From: a virus
Length of the DNA stretch: 64,000 nt
Reading direction: 5' to 3' (one strand)
Virus record (IMG/VR): IMGVR_UViG_3300035183_000096
Coordinates: 1-64,000 of that record
Shown: positions 49,791 to 59,365 of the stretch, piece after piece
How the letters are laid out: every line of letters starts with the position of its first letter
How positions within the stretch are numbered: position 1 is the stretch's first letter
The notes under the pieces: model-generated
What the model was told of the DNA's origin: nothing
What the model saw: the letters and a program-made list of their open reading frames with translations, nothing else
The model's database searches: none
Program-made: the position numbers and the translations under genes

Positions 49791-50153
49791 ATGAACATAT
49801 GCATATTTGATGGAAGACTAGCACACGACCCAGAATTGACAAATCTAAGTAATGGTAATACTGTATGCAACTTTACGGTTATTGCTCGCAGTTCCAGACG
49901 CACTAAAAGCGGTGACATCATTAACGAATCCGCTTATCTTGATTGCGAAGCGTGGGATACTGCTGCTAAATTGATTGCTAGCACATATAAGAAGGGTGAT
50001 GCTATCCTTGTGAATGCTTCTGCTAAAACAGATAAATGGGATAGTAAGGTTGATGGTCAAAAAAGAAGTAAGATTAAGTTTAGGGTAAATAGTTTTCAAC
50101 CTATAAAGTATCTATCTAAGACTACAGATAAGGTTGATGAAGTTGTAATGTGA
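49791..50153 (+). CDS. ssb: Single-stranded DNA-binding protein
   Basis: A 120-residue OB-fold SSB: MNICIFDGRLAHDPEL, NTVCNFTVIARSS, YLDCEAWDTAAKLIASTYKKGDAILV follow the bacterial SSB pattern. The C terminus ends DKVDEVVM and lacks the acidic DDDxPF tip through which SSBs usually recruit partners. It coats single-stranded DNA at the fork. GTG of the next gene overlaps its stop. Confidence 0.92.
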   Translation: MNICIFDGRLAHDPELTNLSNGNTVCNFTVIARSSRRTKSGDIINESAYLDCEAWDTAAKLIASTYKKGDAILVNASAKTDKWDSKVDGQKRSKIKFRVNSFQPIKYLSKTTDKVDEVVM

Positions 50154-50389
50154 GTTGGATTATTAAAGGCTTACAGTACAACAACTGTGAGCCTTTTGTT
50201 AATCTGGAAGCTAAAACTCAATCACAACTCTTTATACATCCAGATTGGGGTAAATATGTATCCCATAAGGCTGAGAGAATTATCAGTAGGCACATACAGT
50301 TCCCAATAGTAGAATGTAAGCTAAAAATTAAGTATGAGGCATTTGATGTTGAATGGATTGGGTATAATGCTTCTAGCAAAGATAAATAG
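50150..50389 (+). CDS. Small hypothetical protein
   Basis: A 79-residue protein from GTG 50150, overlapping the SSB stop (GTGA). Beta-rich with a basic centre (HKAERIISRHIQF). Probably co-translated with SSB; no family recognised. Confidence 0.5.
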   Translation: MSWIIKGLQYNNCEPFVNLEAKTQSQLFIHPDWGKYVSHKAERIISRHIQFPIVECKLKIKYEAFDVEWIGYNASSKDK

Positions 50390-50390
50390 T

Positions 50391-50600
50391 ATGAGTGGGA
50401 AGGAATTATTTGATTGTGAGGCAAGACCTTATCCTACGATAAAAGATGGTGGTAAAGAAGTACCTAAAATAATTTTCAAAGAAAACTATAGTTGTGTTAA
50501 TAAAAACCGAATGAAAGAAAGACTAGCTATATGGAGTATGAGTTCAGTAACACTAACAGGAAATTTACCACAAAACAATTGGCTTATGTGTTCTGAATAG
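50391..50600 (+). CDS. Small hypothetical protein
   Basis: A 69-residue protein beginning one base after the previous stop, without a strong ribosome site, so reinitiation is likely. Contains two isolated Cys and an Asn-rich end. Function unknown. Confidence 0.45.
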   Translation: MSGKELFDCEARPYPTIKDGGKEVPKIIFKENYSCVNKNRMKERLAIWSMSSVTLTGNLPQNNWLMCSE

Positions 50601-50609
50601 GATGTAAAA

Positions 50610-52268
50610 ATGGATAGAAAACTAAGAATACTAATGTGTAATGAAGCTAGTTATCTAAGCACTGGTTATGGAACCTACGGTAAAGAAGTTCTAAGTCGTT
50701 TACATAACACTGGAAAATATGAGTTGGCTGAGTTCGCCACCTATGGAACAAGTGCTGACCCACGCAGCAGAAGCATACCTTGGAAATGGTATCCTAACCT
50801 ACCTAACCAGGGCGATGAAGACGCACAACGTATTTATGAATCTAAAACCACCAACCAGTTTGGCGAATGGAAGTTTGAAGAAACATGCCTAGCTTTTAAG
50901 CCCGACATTGTTTTTGACATTCGTGACCACTGGATGTTTCAATATCAAGTCTATTCACCATATAGACCATACTATTATCATATACTTATGCCAACTGTCG
51001 ATGCTTACCCACAAGAAGACATTTGGATTAACGACTTCATGCAGGCCGACAACATTCTAACCTATACTGATTTTGGCCTCCAAACTTTGAAAAAACAAGC
51101 TGGGCATAAAATCAAACTTGTTAAAAGCGCCCCACCCGGAGCTAACTTAAGTGTGTTGTCACCTATGCCTGATAAACATCAACATAAAAAGAATATGGGT
51201 TTGGGAGAGGACTCTCTAGTTATCGGCACTGTTATGCGTAATCAAAAGCGTAAGCTATACCCAGACCTATTTCTTGCTTTTGCTAAGTTTTTGGAAACAG
51301 TCCCGAAGGATTTGGCTAGGAGAGTATTACTATACTGCCATACATCCTTCCCTGATGTTGGCTGGGATATACCTTTACTTTTGCGTGAAAGCGGTGTTTC
51401 TCACAAGGTTTACTTTACTTACATATGTAAACATTGTGGCTATGTTACGGCAAGTAAGTATATGGACATCAATGTTCCGTGCCGTAAGTGTGGTCTAAAC
51501 TCTATGACTTTTCCAAGTCCACAGCATGGCGTAACAATTGAAACTCTTTCTCGTATATACAACCTATTTGATGTTTACGTTCAGTACGCTATTTGTGAAG
51601 GTGCTGGTATGCCTCAAATTGAGGCAGCCGCTTGCGGTGTTCCAATAATGTCTGTAAATTATAGTGGTATGGAAGACGTAGTTAAGAAGTTAGGTGGTAC
51701 TCCAATTGATGTAGAGCGATGGTTTAGAGAGGCTGAAACCCATAGGATTATGGCCTTGCCTAGTAATAACGACTTTATAAACAAAGTTAAGCAATTCTTA
51801 CTTAAACCTAGTCCAGTTAGAGAGAGTATGGGGAGAAAGGCTCGTGAGTTATGTGAGAAACATTATAATTGGGATAATACTGCAAAAGTTTGGGAAGATG
51901 TATTTGATAGTTATAAACCAAGACCGATAGAAGAAACTTGGCATTCTGCTCCACGAATATTTAATCCAGAACATCCAGATAGATGCCCGCCAAACTTAAG
52001 CAATGAGGAATTTGTGCGTTGGCTTATAATACATATGGCTAGAGAGCCTAGACTTATCAATACCTACTTAGAACAAAAACTTGTTAGAGACTTAAACTTT
52101 GGCCAAACATATGATTATATGGGGGTTCCATATTTTAGTGATTTGTCTGCCCTTGGTGTTCGTGCTAAGTTGAGAAACTTTAATCGTGGAGATTGCGTTA
52201 AGGAGCTACTTAAGTTTATAGATAATCGTAATTTATGGGAAAAGCGTAGGATGGAGGCTGTGAAATGA
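50610..52268 (+). CDS. GT-B glycosyltransferase with inserted zinc ribbon
   Basis: A 552-residue GT4-like enzyme. The N-terminal domain starts LRILMCNEASYLSTGYGTYG. The donor domain has VIGTVMRNQKRKLYPDLFLAF (about 207-227) and EGAGMPQIEAAACGVPI (about 332-348). Between these lies an unusual Cys4 ribbon (C273, C276, C291, C294) in the middle of the donor domain. The C-terminal 100 residues are an added helical domain. It is the first of a series of sugar transferases; the acceptor is unknown. Confidence 0.85.
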   Translation: MDRKLRILMCNEASYLSTGYGTYGKEVLSRLHNTGKYELAEFATYGTSADPRSRSIPWKWYPNLPNQGDEDAQRIYESKTTNQFGEWKFEETCLAFKPDIVFDIRDHWMFQYQVYSPYRPYYYHILMPTVDAYPQEDIWINDFMQADNILTYTDFGLQTLKKQAGHKIKLVKSAPPGANLSVLSPMPDKHQHKKNMGLGEDSLVIGTVMRNQKRKLYPDLFLAFAKFLETVPKDLARRVLLYCHTSFPDVGWDIPLLLRESGVSHKVYFTYICKHCGYVTASKYMDINVPCRKCGLNSMTFPSPQHGVTIETLSRIYNLFDVYVQYAICEGAGMPQIEAAACGVPIMSVNYSGMEDVVKKLGGTPIDVERWFREAETHRIMALPSNNDFINKVKQFLLKPSPVRESMGRKARELCEKHYNWDNTAKVWEDVFDSYKPRPIEETWHSAPRIFNPEHPDRCPPNLSNEEFVRWLIIHMAREPRLINTYLEQKLVRDLNFGQTYDYMGVPYFSDLSALGVRAKLRNFNRGDCVKELLKFIDNRNLWEKRRMEAVK

Positions 52269-53386
52269 AAGTATTATATGTGGCTCCATATAGAACTGGA
52301 ACAGACTATTCTGACGCTGCTATTAACTATATTCTTGCTCTTGATAAAGTTGGTATTGAAGTAGTGCCTAGATGTATATTGGATGCACACATAGATGTTC
52401 CATTGCGAATAAAAGAGTTAGAAAAAAGAAGTCCACTTGGTTGTGATAGACTTGTCTTACATACTCCACCACTTTACTTTGAGTATGATAGTAGTTTCAA
52501 AAGGTGTATAGGTATAACCAATGTGGAGACTAACTCTTTGGTTAATACTACATGGGCACATAGAATGAAACTAATGGATAAGATTGTGATAGCTAATCCA
52601 ATTGCAATGAAGGCTTGTGAAGATGCTGGGCTTAGCAATATAATACAAGTTCCATATGCCGCGAATTTAGAAGAATATAGTCGCAGTTATTCTAGGTTGA
52701 CGGATATAGAAAATGTAACTCAAGGTAACTTTATATTCTATATGATAGCCAGGTCGGATATGCGTAAGAACTTAATTGAGGTACTAAGAGCATTTCATAC
52801 AGAATTTAAGCCTGACGAACCAGTAAGTATAGTTGTTAAAACTGGCACGGCTAATATGCCCCCAAAAATAACTAGGGATAAGATGGAGAAATTATGTGCT
52901 AATCTAAAAATGTCTCTTAGGATATATGCTAATCTTGATGCTTATAAAGAAGAGTTGATAGTAACAGAATGGTTAACAAGAGAAGAATTATGTTCCTTAC
53001 ATAGCACAGGAAACTGTTTCATTAATGTAAGCTCAAATGAAAACTGGAGTATGCCCACGTTTGATGCTATGGCTTTTGGTAAAACTCCTATAGCATTGAA
53101 TTGGGCTGGCCCTTCAGTATATTTAACCAATAAAAATTCTTTTAATCAGGTTCGATATGAGTTAGAGCCATGTTTCAGCTACACCGGTAACAGTGAGGCG
53201 TTTACATCAGATGAGGATTGGGCTAAGCCAAGCATACGTTCATTACAAAAAATTATGAGAAAGGCATATCAAGTTCATACAGAACAACCAAAGTTATTAG
53301 AACAAATGGCGGATGAAGGTTTAGATACGGCATACAACTACTCCCTTGACAATATAGGTAATAAACTAAAGGAAGTATTAGAATGA
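52265..53386 (+). CDS. GT-B glycosyltransferase
   Basis: A 373-residue GT4-type transferase: LYVAPYRTGTDYSDAAINYI at the N terminus, NFIFYMIARSDMRKNLIEVLRAF (about 154-176) and SSNENWSMPTFDAMAFGKTPI (about 256-276) as the donor-binding region. It overlaps the previous and next genes by four bases each (ATGA), so translation is coupled. Confidence 0.82.
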   Translation: MKVLYVAPYRTGTDYSDAAINYILALDKVGIEVVPRCILDAHIDVPLRIKELEKRSPLGCDRLVLHTPPLYFEYDSSFKRCIGITNVETNSLVNTTWAHRMKLMDKIVIANPIAMKACEDAGLSNIIQVPYAANLEEYSRSYSRLTDIENVTQGNFIFYMIARSDMRKNLIEVLRAFHTEFKPDEPVSIVVKTGTANMPPKITRDKMEKLCANLKMSLRIYANLDAYKEELIVTEWLTREELCSLHSTGNCFINVSSNENWSMPTFDAMAFGKTPIALNWAGPSVYLTNKNSFNQVRYELEPCFSYTGNSEAFTSDEDWAKPSIRSLQKIMRKAYQVHTEQPKLLEQMADEGLDTAYNYSLDNIGNKLKEVLE

Positions 53387-54120
53387 GCAATAAGAAAAGG
53401 TGTAGCGGTAAAACGGGTGGGGCCAAAAGGTGTCGTAAACAGCTTGAAATGCAACCACCAATAGAAGAGGCAAAAGAAGAGTTTGCGACCAAAACACCGA
53501 GTCAGGAAAAATATGTAGAGATTATAAAAAACAATCATATTATTTTTGCTGATGGCGCAGCCGGTTGTGGTAAGACTTTTGTGGCTACAGCCGTAGGATT
53601 ACAAATGCTGTTGGGCGGTGAGTATGAAAGATTGATTATAACAAGGCCGGTAATGGAAGCTGGAGAAAGTTTAGGTTTTTTGCCCGGTAAGGTTAATGAG
53701 AAATTCAAACCTTATATACAGCCAGTTATGGATGCTCTACATAAGTTTTTGACGCCATATGAGGTTGCTCAATTTATACAAAGAGGAAAAATCGAAATAG
53801 CTCCGATTGCTTACATGAGAGGACGCACTTTCGATGATTCGTTTATCATAGTAGATGAGGCTCAAAATTGTAGTATGAAACAGCTTAAGCTGGCTGTAAC
53901 CCGCCTAGGGAAAAATTCAAAGATTGTGGTAAATGGTGACGTTACCCAAGCTGATATTGCTTGTCATAGCTCATATGGTAATGCGTTAAGCAAACACATT
54001 AGAGAGTTTACTAACAACAAAAAAGAAGGTATAGCTGTCTTTAAGTTTGATGTTAATGATATTATCAGAAACAAAATACTTATAGACTATTTGGATGTAA
54101 TATATGAGGATTATTGCTAA
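53383..54120 (+). CDS. phoH: PhoH-like ATPase
   Basis: A 245-residue PhoH-family P-loop ATPase: Walker A GAAGCGKT (58-65), ITRPVMEAGESLGFLPG (about 85-101) and Walker B FIIVDEAQN (about 153-161), followed by the GDVTQ motif (about 185). It is widespread in phages, where its role (RNA or phosphate metabolism) is not settled. It has a short basic Cys-containing N-terminal extension. It is set amid glycosyltransferases. Confidence 0.92.
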   Translation: MSNKKRCSGKTGGAKRCRKQLEMQPPIEEAKEEFATKTPSQEKYVEIIKNNHIIFADGAAGCGKTFVATAVGLQMLLGGEYERLIITRPVMEAGESLGFLPGKVNEKFKPYIQPVMDALHKFLTPYEVAQFIQRGKIEIAPIAYMRGRTFDDSFIIVDEAQNCSMKQLKLAVTRLGKNSKIVVNGDVTQADIACHSSYGNALSKHIREFTNNKKEGIAVFKFDVNDIIRNKILIDYLDVIYEDYC

Positions 54121-55163
54121 TGCCTACTCCTGTAAGTTCATTGATTAGACAAACAAAATCTAATGACAAACTTAATATATTAACTTTCTGTTATGAAGAA
54201 AAGCATGAAGCGGCTATATGTCGTACAGGCCATAACTTCTACGCAATAACAGTGCCGGGTATGTTCTACAAATGGAATCCCGACATCATGATGAAGCCGA
54301 GCAACTATACGTTGTTTGATATAAAAATGGAGCAGGACTTATTGGAGTCATTGCCCCCACATTTAGACTTTGACCTAATCTTAGTACATGAACGCCCATA
54401 TCAATTTCAGATTGGTAAGAATGCATCTAGGATTTTGTCAATACCGTTGGTAGCCATGACAGATAACTTTCCTATTGCTATAGCCTCCGATTTCGATATC
54501 CATAGTTTTGCGGATATGAAAGCACATGCCAACATTTTTGGTAACTTAGGACTTAAAAGCTTTTGGCAAATAGAAGATAGTGTGGTTATACATCCGGGTG
54601 TGGATACCGAAAGATTTACGGTTCGTAATGATGTTATCCGTAAGAAGAACATTATGACGTTGGTCCATAGATTTGCTCAACGTGATGAAGAAACACAATT
54701 TAGCTCTTGGAGACAGATTATCGAGGGTTTTGAATATACGTTGGTCGGTCATAATCCCGGCCTACCATCTGAGTTCTTGGCCTATAGCTTGTTACCTAAG
54801 CGTTATCAAGAATCAAGAGTTTATCTTAATACTGTAACTGGTGGCGTATTTCCAATTGAAGTTATTGAGGCTATGGCTTCTGGCTGTGTAGTTGTTACCT
54901 ATCCTTATCCCGGCATAACAGACTTTGTAAAGGATGGTGAGAATGGGTTTATTTGTAAGGATGTTGATACAGCTAAGCGTACTATACGAAGACTAATTGA
55001 GGATGATGACTTGGCTAATAAAATGAGTGTAGCAGCTAGGCAATTTGCTGTTGATAACTTAAACATTGACCAATATACAAAAGAACTAAATAAAGTATTT
55101 GATAAGGTTGTAAAGAACCATAAGGAGATAGGATATGAAGATAAACCTACTTATAAATGGTAA
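54120..55163 (+). CDS. GT-B glycosyltransferase
   Basis: A 347-residue enzyme; ATG 54120 overlaps the PhoH stop by one base and is preferred to TTG 54114. The C-terminal half has VIHPGVDTERFTVRN and GGVFPIEVIEAMASGCVVVTYPYPG, the GT4 donor signature. The N terminus is less conserved. It overlaps the next gene by 29 bases. Confidence 0.8.
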   Translation: MPTPVSSLIRQTKSNDKLNILTFCYEEKHEAAICRTGHNFYAITVPGMFYKWNPDIMMKPSNYTLFDIKMEQDLLESLPPHLDFDLILVHERPYQFQIGKNASRILSIPLVAMTDNFPIAIASDFDIHSFADMKAHANIFGNLGLKSFWQIEDSVVIHPGVDTERFTVRNDVIRKKNIMTLVHRFAQRDEETQFSSWRQIIEGFEYTLVGHNPGLPSEFLAYSLLPKRYQESRVYLNTVTGGVFPIEVIEAMASGCVVVTYPYPGITDFVKDGENGFICKDVDTAKRTIRRLIEDDDLANKMSVAARQFAVDNLNIDQYTKELNKVFDKVVKNHKEIGYEDKPTYKW

Positions 55164-55605
55164 GCATATTTTAGCAGGCTATATTAACATAGACCCATTA
55201 GCTGTTGATGGCGATGGAAAGATTGCTGCTGACATATCCAATTTAGATGCTACCATAGATGATGGAGAGGCGGACGAGATAATTGCAGACTCAATTTTAG
55301 ATTATTTTCCATATCGCAATACTGCATCAATAGTTGGCAATTGGGTAAAGAAGCTAAGAAAGGGTGGCAAACTTATTTTGGTATGCCCAAACATCTATGA
55401 GGTTGCTAGGCAACTAATGCGTCGTGAGATAACTGAAACACAAGCCAACGAACTCATATACGATGGACGTGGTGAAGATTGGCAGCTTAAGAAAAACCTA
55501 TATAGTGTAACAACCATGGAAGAAATGTTGAAATCTATGGGTATGAAAACGATTAGTAAAAAACTCGTCAATCATAAGCATATGTTGACAGCGGAGAAAG
55601 TATAA
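55135..55605 (+). CDS. Methyltransferase-like protein
   Basis: A 156-residue protein resembling the second half of class I SAM methyltransferases of the type found in glycan clusters: INIDPLAVDGDGKIAADISNLD, then DYFPYRNTASIVGNWVKKLRKGGKLILVCPN (about 58-88), then a late MGMKTISK. The first SAM-binding loop (GxGxG) is missing, so it may be inactive or act as a partner. It may methylate or shape glycans. Confidence 0.6.
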   Translation: MKINLLINGKHILAGYINIDPLAVDGDGKIAADISNLDATIDDGEADEIIADSILDYFPYRNTASIVGNWVKKLRKGGKLILVCPNIYEVARQLMRREITETQANELIYDGRGEDWQLKKNLYSVTTMEEMLKSMGMKTISKKLVNHKHMLTAEKV

Positions 55606-56450
55606 TGGATAATGTTGAAAATACCAACCCTTTATCTGATGCTAGACTAATAGTACCATGCAAACCTTGTGTATTTGCACAGTGGGATGGGAAAACTCAG
55701 ATTGGTTGTCGCGCTGGTATGCTAGACAAGTTGAAAGATAATGGTGCAGAAATTATCGAAGTTTATGACACTGAAACAGAGTCATATGTTATTAAAAACC
55801 GCGTATGTATGATGCGTAGGTTATCTGGTTGGAGAGAGAGATGGGCCGATAAGGATATTGATGCTTTATTGGAAATCGCCGACAAGGAAGTTTATAGAGC
55901 AATAACAACGGAGTTGCTTGTGTATGTTGGTCCAAATTGGTCAGAACATGAAGTGGCTAAAGGACTTACAATTACACTCGACAGTGTTGTTAAAGAAGAA
56001 GTTAAGCCGATAAGAATAACCTTCATTACCAATAACTCAATGAGAATATCAAAGATGGTACGTGCTGTCAAAAAGTATGAGTTAATGACACCACAAGGTA
56101 GTAAACTTCCACCCTGGTTCGTAGAATACATCACAGATAGAACAGACGACGACCAAATGATTCAGGATAGGGCGGCTATAGATATTTTCGCAAAGACGAA
56201 GTGTATTGCGCCATACTATATAATTGCAGAGTGTGGCAAGCCAGTTCGCCAAAACATCTTTTCCTATATTAAGGAGAAGGTTATTAGAGAAATGAAAATG
56301 GTTTTGTGTGAAAGAGGCGACGACGATGGATTACATAATGAAATAGTTCATGTTGGAGTGCATATGTATCTTAGGGGCAATTGGGAAATCAATGTTTGTG
56401 ATAAGATAGAGTCAATGCTTAGGATGGGTACAAAAAATGAACAAACCTAA
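55605..56450 (+). CDS. Hypothetical Cys-containing protein in glycan cluster
   Basis: A 281-residue protein. Cysteines C19, C22, C35 and C68 (CKPCVF ... GCRAG ... NRVCMMRR) near the N terminus could bind zinc or an iron-sulfur cluster. The C-terminal domain is alpha/beta (IRITFITNNSMRISKMVRAVKKY) and resembles a degenerate GT-A fold. It lies in an unbroken run of glycosyltransferases. No family is certain. Confidence 0.55.
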   Translation: MDNVENTNPLSDARLIVPCKPCVFAQWDGKTQIGCRAGMLDKLKDNGAEIIEVYDTETESYVIKNRVCMMRRLSGWRERWADKDIDALLEIADKEVYRAITTELLVYVGPNWSEHEVAKGLTITLDSVVKEEVKPIRITFITNNSMRISKMVRAVKKYELMTPQGSKLPPWFVEYITDRTDDDQMIQDRAAIDIFAKTKCIAPYYIIAECGKPVRQNIFSYIKEKVIREMKMVLCERGDDDGLHNEIVHVGVHMYLRGNWEINVCDKIESMLRMGTKNEQT

Positions 56451-57195
56451 TGTATGTATTATCGTTACTTGTTACAATAAAGAGAAAACGATAGTAAATG
56501 CTATTAAGAGCGCTGCCAATCAAAGTTATGACCCAAAGGCTATAATAGTTGTAGATGATGGTTCTACAGATAAAAGCTGGCAAGCTATCAAGAGTTGTTT
56601 TAAGAGTAAGACAAGGTATGAGCCAGAAATAATAGTTGGCACAGGTGAACATAACGTAACATTGTACGCCATAAAAAACAAACATAGATGCGGTCCAGGT
56701 ATTGCAAAGAACAAAGCTATGGCTATGGCGTTTAACGTAAGTGACTTGTTCCTATTCTTAGAGGGCGATGATGAGTTGGCGACATTAAAGACACAAATAA
56801 TGGTAAATAAGTTTCTTGAAGACCCAAGGGCTATTGGCCTTATATATAGTGACCAGATGATACGAAATCATATTGAAGACTATGAAGTAACTGGATATAT
56901 GCCACCATTCAATAGAAGTTTGTTAGAGAATGTAAATTATGTTGAACCTAACTATATGGTAAGCAAAAAAGCTGTGTTTACTGCAGGTAAGTTTGATGAA
57001 CAAATACCATTTCCAGACCACGATTTTGTTCTTAGAATAACAGAGAAGTTTGTTGGTATCCATATACCGGAGGTTCTATCTACTCATAACATCTTACCAG
57101 ATGGTTACACGCTTAATTATCAGGGCGACCTAAACAAAAGCACAGAAATCACAATCAAGAAAGCTATACAGAGAGTGAGGATTGCGGAAGAATGA
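56437..57195 (+). CDS. Family 2 glycosyltransferase
   Basis: A 252-residue GT-A enzyme: CIIVTCYNKEKTIVNAIKSA, the VVDDGSTD nucleotide-binding motif (38-45) and LEGDDE (about 108-113) in the DxD position, then a late acceptor segment FPDHDFVLRIT. It is a clear GT2. It overlaps the genes on both sides. Confidence 0.92.
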   Translation: MNKPNVCIIVTCYNKEKTIVNAIKSAANQSYDPKAIIVVDDGSTDKSWQAIKSCFKSKTRYEPEIIVGTGEHNVTLYAIKNKHRCGPGIAKNKAMAMAFNVSDLFLFLEGDDELATLKTQIMVNKFLEDPRAIGLIYSDQMIRNHIEDYEVTGYMPPFNRSLLENVNYVEPNYMVSKKAVFTAGKFDEQIPFPDHDFVLRITEKFVGIHIPEVLSTHNILPDGYTLNYQGDLNKSTEITIKKAIQRVRIAEE

Positions 57196-58115
57196 ACATT
57201 CTAGTACAAGTTGGATATAATGCCGACCAAGAAATGACTGGTGTTGTAAACGCACTTAGAGACGCCGGACAGGATGTAGTCACTTGGTCCGAAAAAGATA
57301 TACCGGCTTTCAATATATTTGAAGACATAAAGCCCGGCGTGTTTATTGGGTCCGCTAAATTAGCTAGTAGAGCCATTAAGAAATGCTTAATCAAGTATAA
57401 ACCAAAGGCCGCTATATATGTTGATAGTACGAAACCTGAAGATTACGAAAATCTAAAACCCGACTTACTCTTCAGTGAAGTAGATAAAATTATAAGTGAC
57501 GAACTCATGCCAGATGTTCGGCGCCTATCTATATATCCATCTATCAATATGAGTGTGTCTATGAACCCGGTAGCAAATACTAAACTCAACACAGATGTTG
57601 TATTCGTTGGTAGCTATCATCCAACAAACCGGCATAACATACACAAATACATCTTTCCACTTGCTGAAAGTAAATTATGTAGTTTTAGAATCTATGGTCA
57701 CGGGGAGTGGCCAATGCCCAATGCTCTTGGCATACTTGAATATGCTAATATCAAGAATGTTATGTATAATGCTAAGCTCTATCTATATCTTACTCCCAAT
57801 GATACGGACTTCACATGGAATCCTTTGTTGTCTGTGTCTGTAGGCACTCAAGTTCTAACGAATAGTAAGAAGACGTATGAAACACTTGGTAGTGATTATA
57901 TAAAACTAATTGGAGACAATTACCTTGAGCAAGTAAAAGATTTGTTGGTAAATTATAATGACGATAGTAAGCAGGCTAGACTTAGACTAGGTAAGGATAT
58001 CATCTATGGAAGTTACACTAATTATCACTTGGCTCAGTCTATTATGTCATCACTTGATATAAACCTAGAAACCAAACTACAGAATGCTTTAGTTAAGAGG
58101 ATTAAGAATGATTAA
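57192..58115 (+). CDS. CgeB-like glycosyltransferase
   Basis: A 307-residue GT-B-like enzyme: NILVQVGYNADQEMTGVVNALRDAG at the start, DVVFVGSYHPTNRHNIHKYIFP (about 135-156), YGHGEWP and LSVSVGTQVLTNS (about 213-225) as in the CgeB/DUF3880 group of spore and phage glycan enzymes. It overlaps its neighbours by four and eight bases. Confidence 0.72.
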   Translation: MNILVQVGYNADQEMTGVVNALRDAGQDVVTWSEKDIPAFNIFEDIKPGVFIGSAKLASRAIKKCLIKYKPKAAIYVDSTKPEDYENLKPDLLFSEVDKIISDELMPDVRRLSIYPSINMSVSMNPVANTKLNTDVVFVGSYHPTNRHNIHKYIFPLAESKLCSFRIYGHGEWPMPNALGILEYANIKNVMYNAKLYLYLTPNDTDFTWNPLLSVSVGTQVLTNSKKTYETLGSDYIKLIGDNYLEQVKDLLVNYNDDSKQARLRLGKDIIYGSYTNYHLAQSIMSSLDINLETKLQNALVKRIKND

Positions 58116-58584
58116 GAAAATAGGTATAATGATGGATAGCTTACGCTCTAGTCAGATGGCTTACTACGCCATTCGTAATGTTAATAATTACTTAGTTAAC
58201 AATTATTTAACAAACTTCAATTTCTTCGTAAAGGCTGTCTATGCCCCATGTATTGAGCCGAAATGCGGGGTTATGAGATGGGAAGAGTTGTGGGGGTTTC
58301 AAGGTAAACTTATTACTACTAACATTGAAAGTACCCGTAGGGTTATGAAGTTACCAGCCACCTTTGACCATTATTACTATGTTTATGATTTAGACTGGTT
58401 GAGAATTGGAACTAAACCCTGGAGATTTGAAGAATTGTCGGAGTTTTACCAAAACCCAAGCATTAAGTTGCTTACAAGAACTAAGAGGAATGCTGAACTC
58501 ATCAAAAACATATGGGGTACATCAGCGGGTGTAGTTGAAGATTTCAATATCAATCAGTTGCTCACAAACATAGAGGTAGATTAG
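58108..58584 (+). CDS. Hypothetical protein, possible partial glycosyltransferase
   Basis: A 158-residue protein. It begins like a GT-B N terminus (MIKKIGIMMDSLRSSQMAYYAIRNV), with VYDLDWLR and TRTKRNAELIKNIWG resembling the end of an N-terminal domain. It has no donor domain, so it is either a split partner of the gene at 57192, which ends within it, or an accessory protein. Confidence 0.5.
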   Translation: MIKKIGIMMDSLRSSQMAYYAIRNVNNYLVNNYLTNFNFFVKAVYAPCIEPKCGVMRWEELWGFQGKLITTNIESTRRVMKLPATFDHYYYVYDLDWLRIGTKPWRFEELSEFYQNPSIKLLTRTKRNAELIKNIWGTSAGVVEDFNINQLLTNIEVD

Positions 58585-58585
58585 G

Positions 58586-59365
58586 ATGGATAAATTAATA
58601 TTAGATAAAGATTACATTGATGAACATTACTGGAAGCAAGAAAAGAGTATTCATCAAATAGCCGAGGAGTTAGGCACTTATCCTAATAAGGTTCGCAGGG
58701 CTATACTACAACATTATAGTAAACTTAGAGACAAGTCTAAGGCTCAAAGTCTAGCTCTATCACAAGGAAGACACAAGCACCCAACACGCGGCACTAATCG
58801 TAGTCAAGAAACAAAGGATAAGATTAGTTTATCTGTGGCTAGTAAATGGAAGGGTATTTCTGAAGATGAAAGACAACGCCGCGTGAATTTAGCAAAGGAA
58901 AGATGGGCTAGTATGCCAGACGATGGGCGAGCGGAAATGTCAAAAAAAGCTATTGATGCTTTTAGGAAAGCCGCCAAAGAAGGTTCAAGACTTGAGAAGT
59001 TTCTACTTGACGAATTGAGGCGGGCGGGATATAGTGTGATGTTTCACACAGAAGCAATTGCTGAAAGCGAAAAAATGCACGTTGACCTTATAGTACCAGA
59101 GTTACAGGCAGCTATAGAGGTCGATGGGCCAAGCCACTTCTTTCCTATATGGGGAGAAGAGTCTTTAAGACAACACATCCAGTGGGATAATGAAAAAAAC
59201 GGCCTTCTAATCAACGCGGGTTATACAGTCATACGAATCAAAGTTTATGTTAATACAGTATCAAGGCGAGTTGAGCTTGAGGTACTCGATAAACTATTGT
59301 TTCATTTGAAGAAGCTGAAGGACGAAGGATTAACTAAACAATATATAGAAATTGAGGTGAAATAA
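58586..59365 (+). CDS. Vsr-like endonuclease with NUMOD domain (homing-type)
   Basis: A 259-residue protein. Residues about 1-45 form a helix-turn-helix (IHQIAEELGTYPNKVRRAIL). Residues about 65-125 have NUMOD3-like repeats (SQETKDKISLSVASKWKG; EDERQRRVNLAKERW). Residues about 135-250 are a Vsr/DUF559 nuclease core (HVDLIVPELQAAIEVDGPSHF). This layout fits free-standing Vsr-fold homing endonucleases known from phages. It sits between the glycan cluster and recombination genes. Confidence 0.8.
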   Translation: MDKLILDKDYIDEHYWKQEKSIHQIAEELGTYPNKVRRAILQHYSKLRDKSKAQSLALSQGRHKHPTRGTNRSQETKDKISLSVASKWKGISEDERQRRVNLAKERWASMPDDGRAEMSKKAIDAFRKAAKEGSRLEKFLLDELRRAGYSVMFHTEAIAESEKMHVDLIVPELQAAIEVDGPSHFFPIWGEESLRQHIQWDNEKNGLLINAGYTVIRIKVYVNTVSRRVELEVLDKLLFHLKKLKDEGLTKQYIEIEVK

